64,000 nucleotides of DNA, taken from contig CAMAPN010000003.1 in the NCBI GenBank assembly GCA_945860275.1, forward strand, positions 30,703 through 94,702. Direction: 5' to 3'. This document shows positions 37,426 through 44,676 of this stretch, piece by piece. The DNA comes from Bifidobacterium breve. GTDB taxonomy: Bacteria; Actinomycetota; Actinomycetes; Nanopelagicales; Nanopelagicaceae. The translations under genes were made by a program, and so were the position numbers. The first letter of the stretch is position 1. Every line of letters starts with the position of its first letter. The notes under the pieces were generated by a model. The model did not search any database. It was given only the letters and a program-made list of their open reading frames with translations, and was not told the DNA's origin.

Positions 37426-37431
37426 TAGGGT
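37426..37431 (+). promoter_or_regulatory. Putative -10 for copC-like/copD-ctaG operon
   Basis: TAGGGT with TTAGTT as a possible -35 at 16 nt. It would give a leader of ~26 nt that contains the GGAGGTG ribosome site. Confidence 0.35.
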
Positions 37432-37463
37432 CTAATCGAAGAAGAACTGGGGGAGGTGTACCC

Positions 37464-38057
37464 ATGAGGCGAGTGCAAACCATGAAAATTCCGCGCGTTA
37501 GCGTGGCGATACTTCTTGTGGTGTTGGGCGTACTTACCTCCAGTCCCGCTCAAGCGCTGGAGTTGGTTGGCGCTGACCCCGCTGCAAACTCGACCATCAA
37601 AAGCGCGCCAGGTGCGATTACTTTGACGCTCTCTAGTGAAATCATCGAGACTGGAAGCTCAATGAGCGTTCGCGCTCCAAGTGGCAGCGCAGTTGATGAT
37701 GGCTCACTTTTAATTGATGGAGTGCAGGCCCTAATAGGACTTGCGAAGTTAACTGAAAGTGGCCGTTACACCGTTGATTATCAGTTCATGAGCACCGATG
37801 GCGAACTTCTTTCAGGGTCATACACTTTTACATTTGATGCACCAGCGGTGGTAACAACACCTACTATTAACCCAACGCAATCGCCAATCCCAAATGAGAG
37901 CGAAGAGAGCGAAGAGAGTCAGGCAGAAGCAACTGGCAAAAGTTCACTAGCCACTGACATCTTTATGATTTCGCTTCTTGTTATCTCCTTATTAGTTTTA
38001 ATCTTCATTGCGCGATCTCTACGGAATACAAAACCAAAAAGACGTAAGAAGAAATGA
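37464..38057 (+). CDS. CopC-domain protein lacking the usual copper ligands
   Basis: 197 aa: signal peptide ending in PAQA, a ~95-residue CopC-like beta domain (VGADPAANSTIKSAPGAITLTLSSEI...YQFMSTDGELLSGSYTFTF), a Ser/Glu/Pro linker and a C-terminal membrane helix (DIFMISLLVISLLVLIFIA) with a basic tail. Classical CopC has an N-terminal His after signal cleavage and a DGHP-type His late in the domain. Here the mature protein starts LELVGADP and the late motif reads DGELLSG, so both are missing. A periplasmic-face role without Cu(II) binding, or copper binding by other residues, is possible. It overlaps copD-ctaG by 4 nt. GGAGGTG precedes ATG 37464. Confidence 0.8.
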   Translation: MRRVQTMKIPRVSVAILLVVLGVLTSSPAQALELVGADPAANSTIKSAPGAITLTLSSEIIETGSSMSVRAPSGSAVDDGSLLIDGVQALIGLAKLTESGRYTVDYQFMSTDGELLSGSYTFTFDAPAVVTTPTINPTQSPIPNESEESEESQAEATGKSSLATDIFMISLLVISLLVLIFIARSLRNTKPKRRKKK

Positions 38058-39880
38058 TCTCCCTTTTTAAGTTTCTCTCACTTGCAAGCGCCTTTTCTTT
38101 AGTCGGAATCTTCCTCGCTCTGGCTTTTCTGTTAGATGAAATCGAAGGTTATTTTCAAGGCTCGGGGACCAAGTTAAAGCGATTACTGCCACCAATTGCT
38201 GCACTATGGTCGATCTCAACTATCGGCACCTTCCTAGCTGACCTCGCTGAGATTGTCGATCGACCAATTCTGGAAGTCTTCAGTGGCAATCTCATCAGAT
38301 CTTTCGCGTTACAAGTTATTTTAGGAAAAGTTCTTCTCATCAACATCATCGCAGCGCTCATAGTTCTGTTTTGTGTTCCGTTCATCAAACGCACTGGTGG
38401 AGCTGTTGCGCTGCTACTGATCACGTTGATTGGCTTGCTCGCACCATATCTTGAAAATCACAACGCTTCTTCAGGCCACCACATGCTTGCGGTAGGACTA
38501 GTTATCGTGCACGTGCTTGCATTGTCGTTCTGGATTGGCGGTCTCATAGCGCTGACGCTGATGAGCGCAAGCGCTCGAAAGCTAGCCCACGGACGTTTTC
38601 ACCACATTGCGCTCTGGTCGCTTGCCACCGTCGCCCTCACTGGCATTGTCAATGGTTGGGTTCGACTTGGATCATTAAGTCAGATTGGCAGCAACTACGG
38701 ATTACTACTTCTGGGAAAATCTCTTTTACTAGGGCTGATATTTACTATTGCCTTCAAGGGGTACAAGAGAAATCTAGAGAGCGTTAATGAGCAATCGCTA
38801 GTTCGCCAGCTCACAATAGAGGGTCTTCTCTTCGCGCTAACGATGGCTATGGCGATAATTCTCGGGAGGACATCGCCACCGGAATTGAAGAACAGCGCTG
38901 CGCTTGACCCAATCTTGGGTTCAGTAATGCCGCAGCCGCCCACACTCTCGAGACTTCTACTCGGCTATGAGCCGAATGGGCTCTTCTTAGCGTTTCTCGT
39001 TCTCCTTGTGGCGCTCTATATAAAGGGTGTAGTTGTTCTAACTCGCCGCGGAGATAAATGGCCAATTAACCGAACAATATTCTTTGCGCTAGGAATAAGC
39101 GTTGCAGATTTCGCCGTGAATGGTGGCTTGGGTGTCTATTCCCATGTTGCTTTCTCATTCCATATGGTTGCACATATGGCGCTTGCAACTTTAGCGCCAA
39201 TAGGAATTGTCTTAGGTGCGCCGATCACCCTCGCGCTACGCACGCTCCCAATCGGTCGAACTTCTCAAGAGAGAGGTGTGCGTGGCTTCGCGCTCGCTTT
39301 ACTTCACTCTCGATATTCCCGGTTCTTAACCAATCCGATTGTTGCCATGTTAATTTTTGATGTATCGATGTTCGCGCTGTATTTCACAGACCTGTTCCAA
39401 TGGTTGATGAGTTACCACTTTGGACATTTCTTTATGGAGATGCATTTCTTTATCGCAGGATTTCTCTTCTTCGCCGCGCTCATTGGAATCGATCCGGTCC
39501 CGAACAAATTCCCATTTGTTGCTCGCATTGTGGTGATACTCGCTGCGATGAGCATCCATGCGTTTTTCTCCATTTCGCTAATGTCATCGAGCGTTCTTGT
39601 GGATGGCGGATACTTCGCTGGACTTGATCGACCGTGGTGGCCAGATCTATTGGGTGATCAGAAGACTGGCGCAGCTTTTGGTTGGGCGTTTGGAGAGGTC
39701 CCAATTCTCTTGGCCCTTGCGGCGACGTTCGTGCAATGGGTGCGCTCGGATTCTCATGAAGCAGCGCGTCTGGAACGTAGTTCCGAGCGAGCCCGAGCAG
39801 CAGGAGTTCCCGATGAGGTCGATCGCTACAACGAATATCTCAAATCACTAGAACAGCGAGACCAGCGAGACCAGCGCTAG
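38054..39880 (+). CDS. CopD-CtaG fusion membrane protein
   Basis: 608 aa. Residues ~1-280 are a CopD-like copper-resistance membrane domain of about eight helices (HMLAVGLVIVHVLALSFWIGGLIAL is typical). Residues ~300-560 are a caa3-type CtaG domain (SFHMVAHMALATLAPIGIVLGAP, FGHFFMEMHFFIAGFLFF, SIHAFFSISLMSSSVLVDGGYF), which in other bacteria aids copper delivery to cytochrome c oxidase. The domain order CopD-CtaG is known in actinobacteria. The tail ends in a 9-bp tandem repeat encoding repeated RDQ. Coupled to the CopC-like gene by ATGA, so the two probably act together at the membrane in oxidase assembly. Confidence 0.9.
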   Translation: MISLFKFLSLASAFSLVGIFLALAFLLDEIEGYFQGSGTKLKRLLPPIAALWSISTIGTFLADLAEIVDRPILEVFSGNLIRSFALQVILGKVLLINIIAALIVLFCVPFIKRTGGAVALLLITLIGLLAPYLENHNASSGHHMLAVGLVIVHVLALSFWIGGLIALTLMSASARKLAHGRFHHIALWSLATVALTGIVNGWVRLGSLSQIGSNYGLLLLGKSLLLGLIFTIAFKGYKRNLESVNEQSLVRQLTIEGLLFALTMAMAIILGRTSPPELKNSAALDPILGSVMPQPPTLSRLLLGYEPNGLFLAFLVLLVALYIKGVVVLTRRGDKWPINRTIFFALGISVADFAVNGGLGVYSHVAFSFHMVAHMALATLAPIGIVLGAPITLALRTLPIGRTSQERGVRGFALALLHSRYSRFLTNPIVAMLIFDVSMFALYFTDLFQWLMSYHFGHFFMEMHFFIAGFLFFAALIGIDPVPNKFPFVARIVVILAAMSIHAFFSISLMSSSVLVDGGYFAGLDRPWWPDLLGDQKTGAAFGWAFGEVPILLALAATFVQWVRSDSHEAARLERSSERARAAGVPDEVDRYNEYLKSLEQRDQRDQR

Positions 39881-39912
39881 CAAACTCGGCCAACTTCTGC
39901 CTTAATTAGGGG

Positions 39913-41055
39913 ATGGAACCGCTCTTTTTGTTACCACCTGAGTATCAAGCGCTCCGTGAATCCGTTCGCGCGCTCGCCGAATCAAAAATCGCGCCCGCAG
40001 CGCGAGAGGTGGATGAGCAAGCCCGTTTCCCGCAGGAGGCTGCTCTTGCATTACAAAACGCAGGACTTGCAGCAGCGCACGTTCCTGAGGAATTCGGTGG
40101 CCAGGGAGCAGATGCCCTTGGCGTAGTAATCATCATCGAAGAGGTCGCTCGAGTATGCGGTTCGTCTTCATTGATTCCCGCGGTCAATAAATTGGGCTCC
40201 TTGCCACTAATACTTGCCGGCACCGCCGAGCAGAAGCAACGTTGGCTCACCCCTCTCGCCCAGGGAAAAGGTTTCTCGTACTGTCTTTCTGAATCAGAAG
40301 CAGGCTCAGATGCCGCTGCAATGCGAACGAAAGCAGTCAAAAAAGATGGCGGTTGGGTGCTCAGCGGTAGCAAGAAGTGGATTTCGAACGCTGGTGAATC
40401 TGAGTTCTACACCGTGCTCGCAAGCACAGATAGCTCTAAGGGTTCGAAAGGAATTTCGGCATTCGTAGTCGAAAAAAGTGATCCTGGGGTTTCATTTGGG
40501 GCGCATGAGAAGAAGATGGGTTTCCGCGGTTCACCAACTCGAGAGGTGTACTTTGATGACGTACACCTGAGCGCCGATCGAATGCTCGGTGCTGAAGGAA
40601 CTGGATTCGCTCTTGCGATGAAGACTCTGGATCACACCCGAATCACAATTGCAGCTCAAGCGCTTGGAATTGCGCAAGGAGCATTCGAAGTGGCGATGAA
40701 CTATTCGCATCAACGAAAGCAATTCGGAAAAGAAATCTTTGATTTTCAGGCGATTCAGTTCATGCTCGCGGATATGGCGATGAAAATCGAAGCAGCGCGA
40801 CAATTAACTTACGCCGCTGCAGTAAAGAGTGAGAATTCCGAAGCAGACTTGACCTTTTTCTCAGCCGCAAGCAAGTGTTATGCGACAGATGTCGCGATGG
40901 AAGTTACGACTAATGCGGTACAAGTTCTCGGTGGATATGGATATGTTTCTGATTATCCGGTCGAGCGAATGATGCGTGATGCAAAGCTCACTCAGATTTA
41001 CGAAGGCACCAATCAGGTGCAACGAATTGTGATGGCGCGTAACCTTCCGCAATAA
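39913..41055 (+). CDS. Acyl-CoA dehydrogenase
   Basis: A 380-aa FAD enzyme introducing the 2,3 double bond into an acyl-CoA. N-terminal helical domain, the YCLSESEAGSDAAAMRTKA signature in the middle, and the C-terminal GGYGYVSDYPVERMMRDAKLTQIYEGTNQVQRI with the catalytic Glu in YEGTNQ. This layout is closest to short/medium-chain or isovaleryl/butyryl types; chain length is not decided by sequence. AGGGG lies directly before the ATG. No ETF or other beta-oxidation gene is adjacent. Confidence 0.94.
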   Translation: MEPLFLLPPEYQALRESVRALAESKIAPAAREVDEQARFPQEAALALQNAGLAAAHVPEEFGGQGADALGVVIIIEEVARVCGSSSLIPAVNKLGSLPLILAGTAEQKQRWLTPLAQGKGFSYCLSESEAGSDAAAMRTKAVKKDGGWVLSGSKKWISNAGESEFYTVLASTDSSKGSKGISAFVVEKSDPGVSFGAHEKKMGFRGSPTREVYFDDVHLSADRMLGAEGTGFALAMKTLDHTRITIAAQALGIAQGAFEVAMNYSHQRKQFGKEIFDFQAIQFMLADMAMKIEAARQLTYAAAVKSENSEADLTFFSAASKCYATDVAMEVTTNAVQVLGGYGYVSDYPVERMMRDAKLTQIYEGTNQVQRIVMARNLPQ

Positions 41056-41062
41056 ATCTGCT

Positions 41063-41566
41063 CTATATAAATCGGGTAATCCCTCGTTCAGTAGCGACCG
41101 CATCGACTCGTACATCGTGCGCTTCTTCTGGTAAATCGTCCTGCGTAAAACAGATGCTATCTATCAGGGCAACCTTCCACCCCGGAAGTTGCGGCAGCGA
41201 TCGGTCGAACGAACCACCACCCTGCCCAAGACGAACCCCACGTGAATCAATTGCAAGCGCCGGCACAATCACCATATCTATTGCAGCGAGGTCAGATGCG
41301 CTCACTTCAGCTCCATCACGGAGCCAGGTGAGTGATTTATCAGGATTCATCCGGGGAAGAAGAAGCTCTTTACCGAGTGCGCGTAATGCATCATGGAGCA
41401 CGAAAGTATCGGGTTCATCTCCGTATGACTGAAAGGATGCAATCATCTGCGCAGTTGCCAGTTCAGGTGCGCGAAGGAGCTGTTGGCCTGGGGCAGTTCG
41501 ATCGAGTGACTGTACTTTCATCCGAAGTTCACGAAAGCGCCCACGCGCCTCTTTCTTAGTCTCCAT
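41063..41566 (-). CDS. 5-formyltetrahydrofolate cyclo-ligase
   Basis: The start is set at ATG 41566 (METKKEARGRFREL), not the track's upstream start. TACGCT lies six bases before this ATG, and the first 34 track residues run into galU. The 167-aa enzyme converts 5-formyl-THF to 5,10-methenyl-THF with ATP. Seen: basic N-terminus KKEARGRFRELR, LLLPRM, and VPALAIDSRGVRLGQGGGSFDRSL, where the usual GGGYYD reads GGGSFD. It is divergent from galU with overlapping -10 elements. It complements purU in one-carbon metabolism. Confidence 0.9.
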   Translation of the reverse strand: METKKEARGRFRELRMKVQSLDRTAPGQQLLRAPELATAQMIASFQSYGDEPDTFVLHDALRALGKELLLPRMNPDKSLTWLRDGAEVSASDLAAIDMVIVPALAIDSRGVRLGQGGGSFDRSLPQLPGWKVALIDSICFTQDDLPEEAHDVRVDAVATERGITRFI

Positions 41567-41572
41567 GCGAGC

Positions 41573-41582
41573 AGCGTAAGGT
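41573..41582. promoter_or_regulatory. Overlapping divergent -10 elements (5-FCL / galU)
   Basis: Minus-strand TACGCT (41573-41578) ends six bases before the 5-FCL ATG. Plus-strand TAAGGT (41577-41582) lies nine bases before the galU ATG. The two hexamers share two base pairs, so the promoters cannot be used at once. Confidence 0.45.
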
Positions 41583-41591
41583 GTAACCACT

Positions 41592-42485
41592 ATGAACAAG
41601 CAAGCCGGTATCAAACACGCGGTCATTCCTGCCGCCGGACTTGGCACTCGTTTCCTCCCTGCGACCAAAGCAATCCCGAAAGAGATGCTTCCGGTCGTCG
41701 ATAAACCTGCGATTCAGTATGTTGTCGAAGAGGCCTACTTGGCAGGCTTTACCGACGTACTGTTAATTACCGGGCATAACAAGGGAGCTCTTGTTGATCA
41801 TTTCGCACAAGCTCCCGAATTGGAACAGACTCTGCATGCACGAGGTGATGCAGAACGATTAACCGCATTGAGACACCTCAACACGCTCCCTCCGCTGCAC
41901 ACAGTTAGGCAAGAGAGCGCACGCGGTCTAGGTGATGCCGTTCTAAGCGCGGCTGAGCATGTTGGTGATTCACCATTTGCGGTCCTACTTGGTGATGACC
42001 TCATCGAACCCAGTGATCTGCTGTGGCAGAAGATGCTTGATGTGCATGCGCGTTATGGTGGCTCGGTCCTGGCTTTGATGGAAGTTTCCGATGACGATGT
42101 TTCAAAGTATGGAATTGCAGCCATTTCAGGAACTGACCCTGCTCGAGTGCTCGATTTGGTAGAGAAACCATCAAAAGCGGAGGCACCAAGCAACTACGCA
42201 ATCATCGGTCGATACATTTTATCTCCAGCTATTTTCTCCGTTCTTCGCCATACTTCCGCAGGTAAAGGTGGCGAAGTTCAACTCACTGATGCGATAGCTG
42301 CGCTCGCTCGTGACGAACAAATCGGCGGGCCGGTCCATGCGGTGGTCGTTAATGTCCGTCGCTTTGATACTGGGGATCGATTGAGTTACCTCAAGACAGT
42401 TGTGGAGTTTGCGACTCGTCGTGAAGACCTAGGTCCCGATTTTGCGAAATGGTTGAAAGGATACGTGCGAGAACTCAATGATTAG
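41592..42485 (+). CDS. galU: UTP-glucose-1-phosphate uridylyltransferase
   Basis: A 297-aa nucleotidyltransferase making UDP-glucose. The N-terminal signature AVIPAAGLGTRFLPATKAIPKEMLPVVDKPAIQYVVEEA is textbook GalU, and the VVNVRRFDTGDRLSYLKTVVEFA end is also typical. It heads the galU-glp-GNAT-glpR cluster and overlaps glp by 8 nt. The cluster is conserved in actinobacteria and joins envelope precursor synthesis with division proteins. Confidence 0.96.
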   Translation: MNKQAGIKHAVIPAAGLGTRFLPATKAIPKEMLPVVDKPAIQYVVEEAYLAGFTDVLLITGHNKGALVDHFAQAPELEQTLHARGDAERLTALRHLNTLPPLHTVRQESARGLGDAVLSAAEHVGDSPFAVLLGDDLIEPSDLLWQKMLDVHARYGGSVLALMEVSDDDVSKYGIAAISGTDPARVLDLVEKPSKAEAPSNYAIIGRYILSPAIFSVLRHTSAGKGGEVQLTDAIAALARDEQIGGPVHAVVVNVRRFDTGDRLSYLKTVVEFATRREDLGPDFAKWLKGYVRELND

Positions 42486-43368
42486 CGTTGACACATATTT
42501 ACAAGAGGTACTCGCCATCGCGCACCCATTAGCGCCACTTGATATGCCGTTATTAGATGCGCATAACGCGACGCTATCGAGTGATGTGTATGCAGGGGAT
42601 CGATTAGTGCTGCGCGCAGGACGAAGGATTCGCTCCACACATATTGGACTTGCCGCTTCGATCGGCTTGGATCATCTACCCACTCGCCCACACCCACGAG
42701 TAGTTGTCATTTCTGCTGGTGAAGATCTCACCGAACCAGGTCATACGATTGATGAGCGCCACTCGTACGAAGCGAACTCTTGGTTGTTAACGACTGCTGT
42801 TCGTGAGGCTGAAGCGATTGGTTACCGAGTCCACACGATTCCGGATACGACAGAAGAGCTCAAGGACCTCATTGAAGATCAGTTGGTGCGGGCAGATTTA
42901 GTCGTCATCTCAAGTGGACCACGCTCGGTTGCGATGATGCGAGAATCGCTGAGCGCGCTAGGTGAGATGCATGAGCGAGAGGTGGCTATGGAGCCCAGTG
43001 GGCATCATAGTTATGGGCTAATTGGGCCGGATCGAACTCCGGTTATCACATTGCCTTCAGATTCGAGGGGCGCATACATTGCTTTTGAATTATTTGTGCG
43101 TCCGATGATTCGACAGATGTTAGGAAGAAAGAGCCTGACACATCGAACGCTAAGCGCAACGTTAGTAGGAGAGATTTCTGGATCGAAAGAGGTGCGATCC
43201 TTTCATGAAGCGATCATTAGCCACGAAAACGAAGTCTTGCGCGCACAGCCGGTGCTTGCGAATGAACGTGGCGAGGCAAACGGTCTCGTAGTTATTGATG
43301 AACAACATTCAGCATTGAGTAGTGGTAGTGAAGTTTCGGTAATTCTCTTTGATAGACAGTCTGAATAA
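42478..43368 (+). CDS. glp: Gephyrin-like protein Glp (MoeA homologue), reduced and probably non-catalytic
   Basis: 296 aa, whereas MoeA and Glp are about 400. The N-terminus (ISVDTYLQEVLAIAHPLAPL...ATLSSDVYA) matches MoeA domain I, then the sequence jumps directly to the equivalent of [23 protein letters not shown] (here GDRLVLRAGRRIRSTHIGLAASIG). About 110 residues are missing, which is domain II with its DNSAMDGYA motif. In domain III the SGGVS.GxxD motif reads SSGPRSVAMM, KPGKPF reads EPSGHHS and GLPGNP reads TLPSDSR. Domain IV seems present (~210-296). It is probably a scaffold, not a molybdotransferase. In actinobacteria Glp binds the division machinery and the membrane protein GlpR, encoded two genes on. 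Confidence 0.85.
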   Translation: MISVDTYLQEVLAIAHPLAPLDMPLLDAHNATLSSDVYAGDRLVLRAGRRIRSTHIGLAASIGLDHLPTRPHPRVVVISAGEDLTEPGHTIDERHSYEANSWLLTTAVREAEAIGYRVHTIPDTTEELKDLIEDQLVRADLVVISSGPRSVAMMRESLSALGEMHEREVAMEPSGHHSYGLIGPDRTPVITLPSDSRGAYIAFELFVRPMIRQMLGRKSLTHRTLSATLVGEISGSKEVRSFHEAIISHENEVLRAQPVLANERGEANGLVVIDEQHSALSSGSEVSVILFDRQSE

Positions 43369-43386
43369 TCTGAGGAGCCTGATTGC

Positions 43387-43917
43387 ATGGAGCTCTCCGA
43401 CGGAGTAGTTCACCTTCGCCCAATTAATTATCGTGATGCCAAGTGGTGGAAGTTGGTGCACCAAGAGAATCGCGCATGGTTAAAACCTTGGGAGGTCAGC
43501 TACCCGGAGGGAGGCGGTGCGCCGCCGAACTTTCGGAAGATGGTGCGCGCCTTCAAAAAAGATGGTCGATGGGGTCGGTCGGAGAATCTCATCATTATGC
43601 ATGGCCCAGAGCGCGTGGGCTTTATCGCCCTTGGCGGTATCGCTTACGGTCCCTCACGGAGCGCGTTCATCGGCTATTGGGTTGTTGAGAAGTTTGCCAA
43701 TCGGGGTTTCGTCACCAGGGCCGTCGATCTCTTACGTGACCACGCCTTCGATGACCTGCGATTACATCGAATCGAAATCAATATCCGACCTGAGAACCAA
43801 CCATCGATTCGAGTGGCGATGAAAGCTGGATTCGAATTAGAAGGCAAACGTTCGAAGTATCTGCATATCGATGGTGAGTGGCGCGACCACCTCTGCTTCG
43901 TAGCAACACGAGATTAA
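43387..43917 (+). CDS. rimJ: GNAT family acetyltransferase (RimJ/RimL type)
   Basis: 176 aa. Starts with VVHLRPINYRDAKWW, the usual opening of RimJ/RimL-like enzymes that acetylate protein N-termini. The acetyl-CoA loop FANRGFVTRAVDLL and the INIRPENQPSIRVAMKAGF element are clear. GAGGAG lies about 10 nt before the ATG and the gene follows glp by 18 bp. It occupies its conserved place between glp and glpR, but its target is unknown. Confidence 0.9.
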   Translation: MELSDGVVHLRPINYRDAKWWKLVHQENRAWLKPWEVSYPEGGGAPPNFRKMVRAFKKDGRWGRSENLIIMHGPERVGFIALGGIAYGPSRSAFIGYWVVEKFANRGFVTRAVDLLRDHAFDDLRLHRIEINIRPENQPSIRVAMKAGFELEGKRSKYLHIDGEWRDHLCFVATRD

Positions 43918-43970
43918 GCGCGTTCAACATCCCTAATTTCTCAGCGCTACCCTTCTATTCTTAGCTCATC

Positions 43971-44669
43971 ATGAGCTCAGGTTTGATCTACTTCGCCGTT
44001 ATCGCGCTCTGGGTAGCATATTTTCTACCGCGCTGGCTTCGATCGCATGACGAAGTCTCTGAAAGTAAAAGCCTTGAGCGATATCGCAGTGCGATGCATG
44101 TTGTATCAATTGGTTCGTCACCCAATACCTATATGACTAGCGCCGAGATTGCAGAGCGCGAAGCATATGCGCTTCGGAAACGACAGATCTCACTTGTGAC
44201 GCTCACTCTTTTCTTCTTCGGAACAATTATCGCGGCAATTGCTAACGCAGTACCTTTCAAATCCATATTGCTCCCACTGTCGCTATTAATTATTTTTGTT
44301 GTTCATGTCAGACGTCAAAAAGTTCAAGAAGATGTGAGACGTCGTCGTCGTGCAGCAACTATGAAGAGCAAGGGATCAAGCTTTAATTTCTCTGAGATAA
44401 CGTATCGAAACCCTGAAGGTCAAGCCAGCCAGTGGATTCCTATTAATCATTCACGTACCGTGACGGTGATTCCTAACGATTCCTGGCAACCAAGCGATAT
44501 GCCGCTGCCGACGTATGTGAACGCTCCAAAAGCTCCCGCTAGGCCAGTTGTTGGACGAAACAGTTCCGAGCTCCTTGAAGCCGTCGATGGAGTGGAGATA
44601 AAGAGCGCAGAACTCCAGGTGGATCAAGTCTTTGACCAAGAAGTGGAACGTAGAGCGTCTAACGGTTAA
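43971..44669 (+). CDS. glpR: Divisome membrane protein SepX/GlpR
   Basis: 232 aa. The N-terminus SSGLIYFAVIALWVAYFLPRWLRSHDEVSES is diagnostic for the actinobacterial SepX/GlpR family: one helix followed by PRWLRxHDE and the SLERYRSAMHVVS region. Two further hydrophobic segments (residues ~78-115) are followed by a basic stretch (HVRRQKVQEDVRRRRRA) and a ~110-residue hydrophilic tail likely to be disordered. In Streptomyces (SepX) and corynebacteria (GLPR) it takes part in division and binds Glp. Position galU-glp-GNAT-glpR is conserved. TATTCT nine bases before the ATG suggests its own promoter. Confidence 0.88.
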   Translation: MSSGLIYFAVIALWVAYFLPRWLRSHDEVSESKSLERYRSAMHVVSIGSSPNTYMTSAEIAEREAYALRKRQISLVTLTLFFFGTIIAAIANAVPFKSILLPLSLLIIFVVHVRRQKVQEDVRRRRRAATMKSKGSSFNFSEITYRNPEGQASQWIPINHSRTVTVIPNDSWQPSDMPLPTYVNAPKAPARPVVGRNSSELLEAVDGVEIKSAELQVDQVFDQEVERRASNG

Positions 44670-44676
44670 TTTCCAG

